NCBI GenBank assembly: GCA_947379865.1
Contig: CANCOY010000140.1
Span: 1-8,230, forward strand
Direction of reading: 5' to 3'
DNA: 8,230 bases
Origin: Acetobacteraceae bacterium
GTDB taxonomy: Bacteria; Pseudomonadota; Alphaproteobacteria; Zavarziniales; Zavarziniaceae
Positions 1 through 6,183 of this stretch are shown here, one piece after another (position 1 is the first letter of the stretch; every line of letters begins with the position of its first letter). The notes beneath the pieces are model-generated. The model saw nothing but the letters and a program-made list of their open reading frames with translations. It was not told where the DNA came from and searched no databases. Made by a program: the position numbers and the translations under genes.

Positions 1-117
1 CCGCCGGTTTCTTTTTGGGGTGGTGCCCCAGCTGGCTCCTTCAAGCTCTGCGGCTTTTTGAAAATTATCGCGCACTTGAGGTGCGTGATAATTCTTGCGG
101 CCAAGCGCCAGAAATGA
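1..117 (+). other. Left-edge stretch, no assignable gene
   Basis: Frame 1 is open from the window edge to a TGA at 115-117, 38 codons in all. Its product is not recognisable, and a frame this short is expected by chance in GC-rich DNA. It could be the 3' tail of a gene outside the window, but nothing in it supports that. A small dyad, TGGGG(16-20)/CCCCA(26-30), lacks a downstream T tract on either strand. The right part of the stretch is occupied by the first hipA operator palindrome. Confidence 0.3.
63..93. promoter_or_regulatory. Operator palindrome 1 upstream of the hipA-type gene
   Basis: This is a 31-bp inverted repeat. The left arm AATTATCGCGCAC (63-75) faces the right arm GTGCGTGATAATT (81-93) across the 5-nt spacer TTGAG, with 12 of 13 pairs complementary. 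Bases 62-80 recur exactly at 117-135. Long palindromes upstream of a toxin-antitoxin gene are typical autoregulatory operators. The likely binder is the AbiEi-like N-terminal region of the downstream protein, which is an inference. Confidence 0.75.
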
Positions 118-123
118 AATTAT
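95..123 (+). promoter_or_regulatory. Candidate hipA promoter
   Basis: TTGCGG (95-100) and AATTAT (118-123) are separated by 17 bp, a plausible though weak sigma70-type -35/-10 pair. The -10 would lie inside the left arm of operator palindrome 2, so binding there would block RNA polymerase. Transcription would begin around 130, leaving almost no leader before the ATG at 136. This is a guess from pattern alone. A better -10 look-alike, GATAAT (87-92), has no -35 at proper spacing. Confidence 0.25.
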
Positions 124-148
124 CGCGCACTTGAGATGCGAGATAATC
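118..148. promoter_or_regulatory. Operator palindrome 2, overlapping the hipA start codon
   Basis: This is the second copy of the palindrome. The left arm AATTATCGCGCAC (118-130) and spacer TTGAG (131-135) are identical to copy 1. The right arm ATGCGAGATAATC (136-148) is 10 of 13 complementary to the left arm. The proposed ATG of the gene is the first codon of that right arm, so the operator also encodes residues 1-4. The centres of the two palindromes are 55 bp apart, close to five helical turns, which would suit cooperative binding on one DNA face. Confidence 0.7.
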
Positions 149-1992
149 CAATGGTCCTCCATCTGGTCGGTGAGACAATAGATGCCACAGCAGCACATCA
201 GGGCGCCCGGCGCGGCGTGTTGATCCCGCTTGTCCGTGGCGTCTATGTGGATGGTGGCGATGACATCGAGGCCACGATCCTGAGCCACGCCATCCGCATC
301 GCGCATTACCTCTACCCAACCGCCTATCTGTCCGCCGCCAGTGCCGCCTTGCTGGCACCCACGGCGGACGGGCGCCTGTTCATCAGTGGGCGGCGCAACC
401 AGCGCACGAGGGTACGGGGGCTGGAAATCGTCCAGAACAAGGCCCCGGCGCACCCGTCAACGGCGACCGCCATCATTGCCGACGATCTGGGGGAACTGCG
501 CGTGGCGGCCTCTTCGCCGCGACAGCGCCTGCTTGAGGCTTTTCGCTTGCGCAGCTCCCACGCCAGCACCATCACCGACAGCATGCGGGCGCAGATGGCC
601 GCCCGCCTGCTGGCAGAATATGGCACGCCCCAGGCGGCGGCCGACGCGGTCTGGGCCCTTGCCCGCGAAAACGCATGGTATCGCGAGGGCGAGGGCGCCG
701 AGCGCTTCCTGCTCGCCAAGCCCGGCGGCACGGCGCCCGTGAACAAGGCCGCGCTCACGCTGCTGGTCGCCTGGCACGGCGATCTGGTCGGGCGCCTTGG
801 CCATGACGGGTTTGAATGGCACTGGGTGGCCGAGCGGCGCTCTGGCCCGGCGCTTATCCGCGAGACAACGCCTGGCAAATTGCCTGCCTTCATCGACTCG
901 CTGCTGCCGGAAGGCTGGCTCGCCCAGATCCTGCATGAGCGGGATGCGCGCGATACCCTGCGGCGCGGTCGGCGTTACATGTCGAACATCACCATCGTCG
1001 AGGACCGCGACGAACTGGCGGCCCTTCCAGCGGATGTGCTGGTGCGCCCGCTTGCCAGCTTTGCCGCAAACGGTCGCTTCACCGGGGTCTATGCCGGCCC
1101 TGGGCGCAGCGAGATCGAAGAAACCTTCGAGCAAAATCTGGCGCGCCTCTTTACGCAGCCCCAGACGCCACGCTTGTCCGGGGTGCAGATCAAGGCGCCC
1201 ATGAGCCTGAGCGGCGACGGCATCCTTGTTCCGGCCATCGACCAGCCCTTTACCCACATCCTGAAACCGGCCGGCACTGCGGGTTTCGAACTGCTGCCAA
1301 TCGTCGAGTGGCTGTGCCTTGAACTTGGGCGCGCCGCAGGGTTCACAACGCCAGACGCCGCCCTGATCGCCATGCCAGATGGCATGCCACCGGCCCTGAT
1401 CGTCGAGCGGTTCGACATCAGGCAGGGGCCGCAGGACCAGCGCCGTTTGGCGATGGAGGATTTCTGCTCCCTCCTCGATCTGCCGACATCAGCGAAATAC
1501 GACGGCACGATCGAGAGAATGGCACGCGCCCTGCGCCCTCTGTCGACTGAGCCGAACGTGGACCTCAACATCCTGTTCCGGCGCGCCGTGTTCGCCTGGC
1601 TGATCGCCGATGGCGACATGCACCTGAAGAATCTCGCCATCCTCAAGACGGCGGAAGCAGGGGCAAAGGCGTTTACCGCCGTCCGTTTCGCGCCCCTTTA
1701 CGACGCCGTAACCACACAGGTCTTTCCAGACCTTGGCAGTGATCGCATGGCCCTGAAACTGAACGGCAAGGATGATCGCCTGAGGCGGGCGGATTTCCTT
1801 GGGCTGGCGCGCACCATGGGCCTTGCCGCCAAGGACGCTGAGGTCGCAATGGACACCCTGATAACGCGCCTCACAGAATGCCTGGTAACCTTACAGCTTC
1901 CTGCACTCGCTGCGGCACGCGACGACGCCAAAACCATGCACCGCAAGGTCGGCGCCATCGTCGCTGCACGGTGTGCGGCCCTCACCGCCTGA
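136..1992 (+). CDS. HipA-family kinase toxin with fused N-terminal AbiEi-like region
   Basis: The product is a 618-residue serine/threonine kinase-like toxin, much longer than the roughly 440 residues of classical HipA. Residues about 208-345 match the HipA N-subdomain, including FIDSLLPEG (252-260). The glycine-rich loop SGVQIK is at 348-353. Other kinase features are the ATP-site lysine K377 in HILKP, ERFD (424-427), the catalytic loop GDMHLKN (493-499, D494 and N499), and the metal-binding D523 in LYDAV, so the kinase looks intact. Residues 1-200 resemble AbiEi-type antitoxin/regulators: an RGVYV wing-like segment (34-38), then SAASAALLAP and LFISG (81-85). No hipB-like gene lies upstream or downstream, so this fused region may supply neutralisation and DNA binding (inference). 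HipA homologues phosphorylate aminoacyl-tRNA synthetases or similar targets. The start is ATG 136, just after an in-frame TGA at 115-117. ATG 151 is an alternative, and neither has a strong Shine-Dalgarno site. The gene converges with the acyl-CoA dehydrogenase gene 13 bp away. Confidence 0.88.
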   Translation: MRDNPMVLHLVGETIDATAAHQGARRGVLIPLVRGVYVDGGDDIEATILSHAIRIAHYLYPTAYLSAASAALLAPTADGRLFISGRRNQRTRVRGLEIVQNKAPAHPSTATAIIADDLGELRVAASSPRQRLLEAFRLRSSHASTITDSMRAQMAARLLAEYGTPQAAADAVWALARENAWYREGEGAERFLLAKPGGTAPVNKAALTLLVAWHGDLVGRLGHDGFEWHWVAERRSGPALIRETTPGKLPAFIDSLLPEGWLAQILHERDARDTLRRGRRYMSNITIVEDRDELAALPADVLVRPLASFAANGRFTGVYAGPGRSEIEETFEQNLARLFTQPQTPRLSGVQIKAPMSLSGDGILVPAIDQPFTHILKPAGTAGFELLPIVEWLCLELGRAAGFTTPDAALIAMPDGMPPALIVERFDIRQGPQDQRRLAMEDFCSLLDLPTSAKYDGTIERMARALRPLSTEPNVDLNILFRRAVFAWLIADGDMHLKNLAILKTAEAGAKAFTAVRFAPLYDAVTTQVFPDLGSDRMALKLNGKDDRLRRADFLGLARTMGLAAKDAEVAMDTLITRLTECLVTLQLPALAAARDDAKTMHRKVGAIVAARCAALTA

Positions 1993-2005
1993 TATCAGCG
2001 CCCCC

Positions 2006-3190
2006 TCAAACCCCCAGCTGGCGCGCCGCGAGGTCGCGCATGATTTCTTCCGAGCCGCCGCCGATGGCGTTGACGCGGACTTCGCGATAGATGCGTTCGG
2101 TCTTCATGCCGCGCATGTAACCGGCACCGCCCAGGATCTGCATGGATTCGCGGGCGCAGAATTCCATGGTCTCGGTGGCCTGCACCTTCAGCAGGCAGAT
2201 CTCGGCAATGGGGGACTCGCCCTGGGAGATGCGCCAGGCCAGCATTTCCAGCATGGCCTGGGTGGCGGTGATGCGCTGGACCATGGAGGCGATCTTGTGG
2301 CGGATCACCTGGTGGTCGCCGAGGCGCTTGCCAAAGGTCTTGCGGTCGCGCGCCCAGCCCAGCGCCTCGTCCAGGGCCACCCGGGCAAAGGCATTGGCGC
2401 CAGCGGCCATGCCGATACGCTCGGCATTGAAATTGCGCATGATGCCGATAAAACCGCCATTTTCCGGCCCGATCAGGTTTTCCTCTGGCACCTCCACATC
2501 GTCGAAGTGGAGGGCGGCGGTATCGGAGCACCACCAGCCCATCTTCTTCAGCGGCGTCTGGGTAAAGCCCTTCATGCCCTTTTCCAAGAGCAACAAAGAG
2601 ATACCCCCCATCCCCTCACCACCCGTGCGCACCGCCACAGTATAGTAATCCGCCCGCACGCCAGAGGTGATGAACATCTTGCCGCCATTGACGATATAGC
2701 GGTCCCCCTGGCGCCGTGCCGAGGTCTTCAGATTGGCGACGTCCGACCCGCCCGACGGCTCGGTAATGGCCAGGGCCGAAATCTTCTCGCCCGCCAGAAT
2801 CTCGGGCAGCACCCGGCGCTTCATTGCCTCGGAACCCATGGCGGCGATGGGCGGCGCGCCGATGCTGTGGCTCATCAGCGAGGCGTTGACGCCGCCGCAG
2901 CCATGGCGGGCCATTTCCTCGGTAGTCACGATGGAGTGCCAGATGTCCGTCTCGGGAATGCCGCCGTATTCCTCGGGAAAGCCAAAGCGGGTCAGGCCAA
3001 TGTCGGCCGCCTTCTTGTAGAGCTCGCGCGGGAAGGTACCGGCCTCGTCCCACTCATCCACAAAGGGGCTGATTTCCTTGTCCACCCAGCGCCGCATCTG
3101 GTGGCGCCAGGCCTCGTGCTCCTCGGTATAGAAGGGGCTGCGGGGCCGGCTGTCCGGGAACACGAAGGAGGTGCGGGCGTGCTGGTTCAT
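2006..3190 (-). CDS. Acyl-CoA dehydrogenase (LCAD/IVD-like active site)
   Basis: This FAD enzyme of 394 residues introduces an alpha,beta double bond into an acyl-CoA and passes electrons to ETF. The full domain order is present. An N-terminal helical domain includes FPEEYGG (71-77). The family signature AITEPSGGSD (141-150) opens the middle beta domain. The C-terminal helical domain has the FAD-contact segment RKTFGK (283-288) and QILGGAGYMRG (351-361). At the place where medium- and short-chain enzymes carry the catalytic Glu (YEG.. loop), this protein reads IGGGSEE (376-382). Glu257 in NAERIG sits instead on the helix that holds the base in long-chain and isovaleryl-CoA dehydrogenases. It is the last gene of the minus-strand operon, 25 nt after the Nudix gene, with a weak ribosome site (CGAG). 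Exact substrate is unknown; long-chain or branched is favoured. Confidence 0.93.
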   Translation of the reverse strand: MNQHARTSFVFPDSRPRSPFYTEEHEAWRHQMRRWVDKEISPFVDEWDEAGTFPRELYKKAADIGLTRFGFPEEYGGIPETDIWHSIVTTEEMARHGCGGVNASLMSHSIGAPPIAAMGSEAMKRRVLPEILAGEKISALAITEPSGGSDVANLKTSARRQGDRYIVNGGKMFITSGVRADYYTVAVRTGGEGMGGISLLLLEKGMKGFTQTPLKKMGWWCSDTAALHFDDVEVPEENLIGPENGGFIGIMRNFNAERIGMAAGANAFARVALDEALGWARDRKTFGKRLGDHQVIRHKIASMVQRITATQAMLEMLAWRISQGESPIAEICLLKVQATETMEFCARESMQILGGAGYMRGMKTERIYREVRVNAIGGGSEEIMRDLAARQLGV

Positions 3191-3215
3191 GGGGCGTCTC
3201 GATAAATGAGGGAAC

Positions 3216-4010
3216 TCAGAGGCCGTCCTTGATCAGGACCTGGGTAATGCCATAGCCGGCTTCGGCCGGGATGCGCAGGGCCTGGCCGTCTGGCGTGTCC
3301 ACCAGTTCGGGTGTAACCGTCAGGATGGTATCGGCCCTTGCGTCCGCCAGGGCGCCGGCGGCACTGGTGCTGCGCTCCAGCTTCACCAATTGCATCAGGG
3401 TGGGGAAGATCACCGTGCGGCGCTTGGCGCGGCCATCGGCAATGGCTTCCGCAGGGGTGATCCAGACCGAATTCACCGATTCCTCGCCATCATGCAGGGC
3501 GAGGTGATCGGACGGGGCGATGGCGACATAGAACTTGGTGTCGAACCGCTTGGGCATCATGGGCGGAGTGATCCAGTGGGCAAAGGGCACCAGCAGTTCC
3601 ACCGCAATGTCGAGGTCTTCGGCCGCCACCAGTTCGGCCATGGTGGCGTCGTTTTTCACCAGGGGCACGCGCCAGCGGGAATCCAGCGTCTCAAGCCGGG
3701 CCGCATCCACCAGCGCCTGGCCGCCACGGGGGCGGGCCAGCAACACGCCGCATTCCTCAAAAGCCTCGCGCACGGCAGCCACGCGGAAGGCCAGTTCCAC
3801 GTCGTCCAGGCCCGCTGCCCCCGGGCTGGTGGCGCGGATGGCCTGGTCGGCATCCCGGGCGTCCACCTTGCCGCCTGGAAAGACGAGGGCGCCGGAGGCG
3901 AAATCGATCTGGTGGTGGCGCTGCACCATGAAGACCTCCAGCCCGGCCTCCGCATCACGCACAAGAAGAACGGTGGAGGCGGGCAGCAGCCCACGCGGCT
4001 TGTCGGTCAT
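3216..4010 (-). CDS. Nudix hydrolase, NUDT19-like (possible CoA diphosphatase)
   Basis: The product is 264 residues long. The Nudix box is split: FPGGKVD (44-50) is separated by about 30 residues from REAFEECGVLL (81-91), which carries the metal-binding R81, E82, E85, E86 and G88. This insertion, and the later HWITPP..KRFDTKFYVA block (145-163), are typical of NUDT19-type proteins, which hydrolyse CoA and acyl-CoAs to 4'-phosphopantetheine products plus 3',5'-ADP. CoA turnover fits the neighbours, but other nucleoside-diphosphate substrates cannot be excluded. I chose ATG 4010 rather than the longer open frame (to 4109) because it follows the hydratase stop by 5 nt. It also has GAGGAGCTGAGG just upstream, so the hydratase's last codons serve as the ribosome site. 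This suggests translational coupling. Confidence 0.88.
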   Translation of the reverse strand: MTDKPRGLLPASTVLLVRDAEAGLEVFMVQRHHQIDFASGALVFPGGKVDARDADQAIRATSPGAAGLDDVELAFRVAAVREAFEECGVLLARPRGGQALVDAARLETLDSRWRVPLVKNDATMAELVAAEDLDIAVELLVPFAHWITPPMMPKRFDTKFYVAIAPSDHLALHDGEESVNSVWITPAEAIADGRAKRRTVIFPTLMQLVKLERSTSAAGALADARADTILTVTPELVDTPDGQALRIPAEAGYGITQVLIKDGL

Positions 4011-4015
4011 CTGCC

Positions 4016-4870
4016 TCAGCTCCTCAGGGTGGCTTTGCCATTGTTCAGGACGATGATATCGCGCTCGACGATGCGGCAGCGGAACGACACCACATTGCCG
4101 TCCTGCCACATCTGGGTCTCAAAGGTCTCGCCCGGATAGACGGGGGAACTGAAGCGCACGTCAAACCCTGCGATACGCGTCGGGTCCCAGTCGCACATGG
4201 TCTCCACCACCGCCCGGCAGGCATGGCCATAGGAACACAGGCCATGCAGGATCGGCTGGCGAAAGCCCGCCGCCGCCGCCACATCCGGGTCGCTGTGCAG
4301 GGGATTGCGATCCCCCGACAGGCGATAGATCAGCGCGGCATTGGGCGCGATGCGATAGGAGATGATGCGGTCGGGCGCCCGCGTGGGCAGCACATGGGGC
4401 GCCGGGCCGCCGCCCGTCGGGCCGCCAAAGCCGCCATCGCCGCGCGCAAAGGTTGTGGAGCCAAGGGTGACCAGCTTCTCGCCCGTTGCCCGGTCGCTGA
4501 GGACGGTTTCCGTCAGCACCACGGCGCCCTTTTCCTTGCCCTTGTCATAGCAGCCCACCACGCCGCCGGTGGCGACAAGCTCACCCGCTGGCGGCAGGGG
4601 CTTGTGCACGGTCAGGCGCTGTTCGCCATGCAGGACCATGAGGTAGTTCAGCCCGGCTGCCCCCATGGGCATGTTGTTCCACGCCACCACGGTGGCCTGG
4701 GTGGGGATCACCCGCAGGCCCTTTTCATAGGTGAAGGGCAGTTCGGCGCGGTCCATGGGGTCCTGCCCCAGGCCGATGCCAAGGGCATAGAGCATGGTCT
4801 CGCGGTCGCCATAGCTGTGGACAGAGCCAGGGTTGCGGATCGCCATGATCCGGTCGTAGTCGATGGCCAT
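4016..4870 (-). CDS. MaoC-like (R)-specific enoyl-CoA hydratase (hydratase 2 type)
   Basis: The product is 284 residues, the usual size of a double hot-dog hydratase 2. These enzymes add water to trans-2-enoyl-CoA to give (3R)-hydroxyacyl-CoA. The C-terminal hot-dog carries the hydratase-2 signature: YRLSGDRNPLHSDP at 182-195 with the catalytic pair D187 and H192, followed by GFRQPILHGL (202-211). The N-terminal hot-dog (about 10-140) is degenerate, as in the family, and probably forms the acyl-binding tunnel. A Gly/Pro-rich linker (144-157) joins the two. ATG 4870 is preferred over the longer frame to 4936 because GGAGGGAC lies 6 nt upstream of it. It is the second gene of the minus operon. 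(R)-hydroxyacyl products would need an (R)-specific dehydrogenase or epimerase, which is not in the window. Confidence 0.92.
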   Translation of the reverse strand: MAIDYDRIMAIRNPGSVHSYGDRETMLYALGIGLGQDPMDRAELPFTYEKGLRVIPTQATVVAWNNMPMGAAGLNYLMVLHGEQRLTVHKPLPPAGELVATGGVVGCYDKGKEKGAVVLTETVLSDRATGEKLVTLGSTTFARGDGGFGGPTGGGPAPHVLPTRAPDRIISYRIAPNAALIYRLSGDRNPLHSDPDVAAAAGFRQPILHGLCSYGHACRAVVETMCDWDPTRIAGFDVRFSSPVYPGETFETQMWQDGNVVSFRCRIVERDIIVLNNGKATLRS

Positions 4871-4874
4871 CGCC

Positions 4875-4906
4875 GGGTCCCTCCAGATTCTTGATTTGTT
4901 GGACCC
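4875..4906 (-). promoter_or_regulatory. Possible hairpin over the hydratase ribosome site
   Basis: In the mRNA, GGGTCC and GGACCC are perfect 6-bp complements separated by 20 nt. The second arm overlaps the Shine-Dalgarno sequence GGAGGGAC of the MaoC-like gene. Pairing could lower its initiation rate relative to the upstream gene. The loop is long and the stem short, so a chance match is quite possible. Confidence 0.25.
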
Positions 4907-4932
4907 ATGGTGCCCGCTTTGGACACCTGCGA

Positions 4933-6081
4933 TCAATCCTCCAGCAGATAACCCGTCCGGTGCGCCAGAATTTCCGTGCCCACGATCTTGGCGATCTTCA
5001 GGCCGGGCCGGGCCAGGGGGTGCAGCACCGTGGTGAACAGCAGGCCATCGGTGCCAGCCAGGGCCTGGGCACGCGGCGTGCCGGGGGCGGCTGTGGGATC
5101 CATGATCTCGGCCACCACATCGCCCCGCTGTACCCGCTCGCCAATGCGGCGCTGCCAGACGATCACCCCGGCGCCGGGGCTTTGCACCACATCCACCGCC
5201 TCAAACGGGGTGCCCGGGCACAGGGCCACGGGCAGCGGGCCGGGGTCACCGGCAATCAGGCCCCGGCGCTGGAGAAAGGCAAAGAGGTTGCGGGCGTCAC
5301 CTGCGGCCAGCACATCGTCCACATCACCCTGCCCGCGTAGTTCCAGCGTGGCCGACAGGCAGGCAGAGGGGATGGGTACGTTCGGGAAATACGCCCGCAG
5401 GCGCCAGAAAATGCCGCCCAGCGTCTCGTCAAAGGCCTCACCGCCGGAATCATCGGCCAGGATGGCGGCGTGGCAGCCCAGCTGGGCCGGCAGGTCGGCG
5501 GCATCTGGCCAGACATTGGCGCCGACATAGAGATACATCAGCGCGCGGTCGTCGCAGTGCAGGTCCAGCACGATGTCGGCATCAGCGGCGAGGGCATAGA
5601 GCTGGCGGCGCAGATGGTCCACTTCGGTCCGGGGATGAAGCGCCGCGATTTCTGCCAGCAAGGCGGCGCGGATGCGGCGCACATTGGCGGCACCATCCTG
5701 GTCGAGGGTGCTGGCGAGGCGCGCCGCCACGCGCTCCACCAGAATGGGATAATGGCGGTTGAAATTGCCCAGCGTCTCGGCGTCGTGGCGGCCGAGGTGG
5801 CGCGCCATGCCCATCTGGGCATAGCCAATGGGATTGGCAAAGGGCACCACCACGATCTCGCCCGTTATCGCGCCCGCCGCCTCCGCCGCATCCAGCAAGG
5901 GGAGCAGATGGTGGATCACCAATTGCCCCGGCAGTTCATCCGCATGGAGGGAAGCCTGGAGATAGGCCTTTGGCCCCGTGCCCCCCGCCGCCACCGCCTT
6001 GCCCCAGCGGTGGACCAGCAGGCTGCGGGTGGTGCCCGGGGCGGGGCTGATGAGGGGAAGGGTTTCTGTCTGGCGGGTCAT
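4933..6081 (-). CDS. Succinylglutamate desuccinylase/aspartoacylase family metallohydrolase
   Basis: This zinc-dependent amidohydrolase of the M14-like AstE/aspartoacylase family has 382 residues. The zinc ligands appear as H46 and E49 in LHADELPG and H175 in LDLHCDD. The catalytic glutamate is E247 in ATLELRG. The segment PFANPIGYAQ (80-89) and the NFNRHYP region (106-112) are family-typical substrate-site blocks. The last ~100 residues (from about 290) form a barrel-sandwich-like domain with GERVQRGDVVAEI (314-326) and a closing GLKIAKIVG (360-368), as in larger members of this family. The family removes acyl groups from N-acyl amino acids or amides; its role in a lipid operon is not established. 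It is the first gene of the minus operon, with a poor ribosome site. ATG 6081 is chosen because upstream codons lack family character. It faces the divergent isomerase gene. Confidence 0.88.
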   Translation of the reverse strand: MTRQTETLPLISPAPGTTRSLLVHRWGKAVAAGGTGPKAYLQASLHADELPGQLVIHHLLPLLDAAEAAGAITGEIVVVPFANPIGYAQMGMARHLGRHDAETLGNFNRHYPILVERVAARLASTLDQDGAANVRRIRAALLAEIAALHPRTEVDHLRRQLYALAADADIVLDLHCDDRALMYLYVGANVWPDAADLPAQLGCHAAILADDSGGEAFDETLGGIFWRLRAYFPNVPIPSACLSATLELRGQGDVDDVLAAGDARNLFAFLQRRGLIAGDPGPLPVALCPGTPFEAVDVVQSPGAGVIVWQRRIGERVQRGDVVAEIMDPTAAPGTPRAQALAGTDGLLFTTVLHPLARPGLKIAKIVGTEILAHRTGYLLED

Positions 6082-6183
6082 CCCTGAGTTAGACCAAGGC
6101 GCCCGCAGGGCGTCAAGCAGATCGCACCCAGCTTGCCCGCCGCACGGCGCGCGGCAACAATGGCGCAAAGGGGAGGAACCATC
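6082..6183. promoter_or_regulatory. Divergent intergenic region, probable promoters and operator
   Basis: This 102-bp gap between two divergent genes must hold promoters for both the minus-strand operon and the isomerase gene. I see no convincing -35/-10 pair. There is an imperfect dyad: TTGCC (6133-6137) faces GGCAA (6153-6157), with inner GCCG (6139-6142) and CGGC (6145-6148). It could be an operator for a shared regulator. A strong ribosome site, GGGGAGGA (6170-6177), precedes the plus-strand gene. Confidence 0.4.

Noticed and set aside
16..30. TGGGG-N5-CCCCA hairpin as a terminator
   Set aside because: The T tract lies before the stem on the plus strand, and an A tract follows it on the minus strand, so neither orientation fits an intrinsic terminator.
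114..134. Six-codon leader peptide frame (MKLSRT) just before the hipA start
   Set aside because: It has no ribosome site, no attenuator-like hairpins and no regulatory codon run. It arises from the operator repeat sequence.
62..135. Two 19-bp direct repeats as a mini CRISPR or attachment-site pair
   Set aside because: There are only two copies, each is part of a palindrome ahead of a toxin gene, and no integrase or cas gene is present. Operators explain them better.
457..1257. Long minus-strand frames inside the hipA-type gene
   Set aside because: They have no domain character and lie opposite clearly conserved kinase motifs.
1973..3205. 410-codon plus-strand open frame opposite the acyl-CoA dehydrogenase
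   Set aside because: It is a mirror frame caused by GC-rich codon bias. Its product is His/Gly/Ala-rich without a recognisable domain, and the opposite strand encodes a full conserved enzyme.
4871..4936. 22-residue N-terminal extension of the MaoC-like protein
   Set aside because: A strong Shine-Dalgarno is correctly spaced for ATG 4870, and the extension does not look like the family or like a signal peptide.
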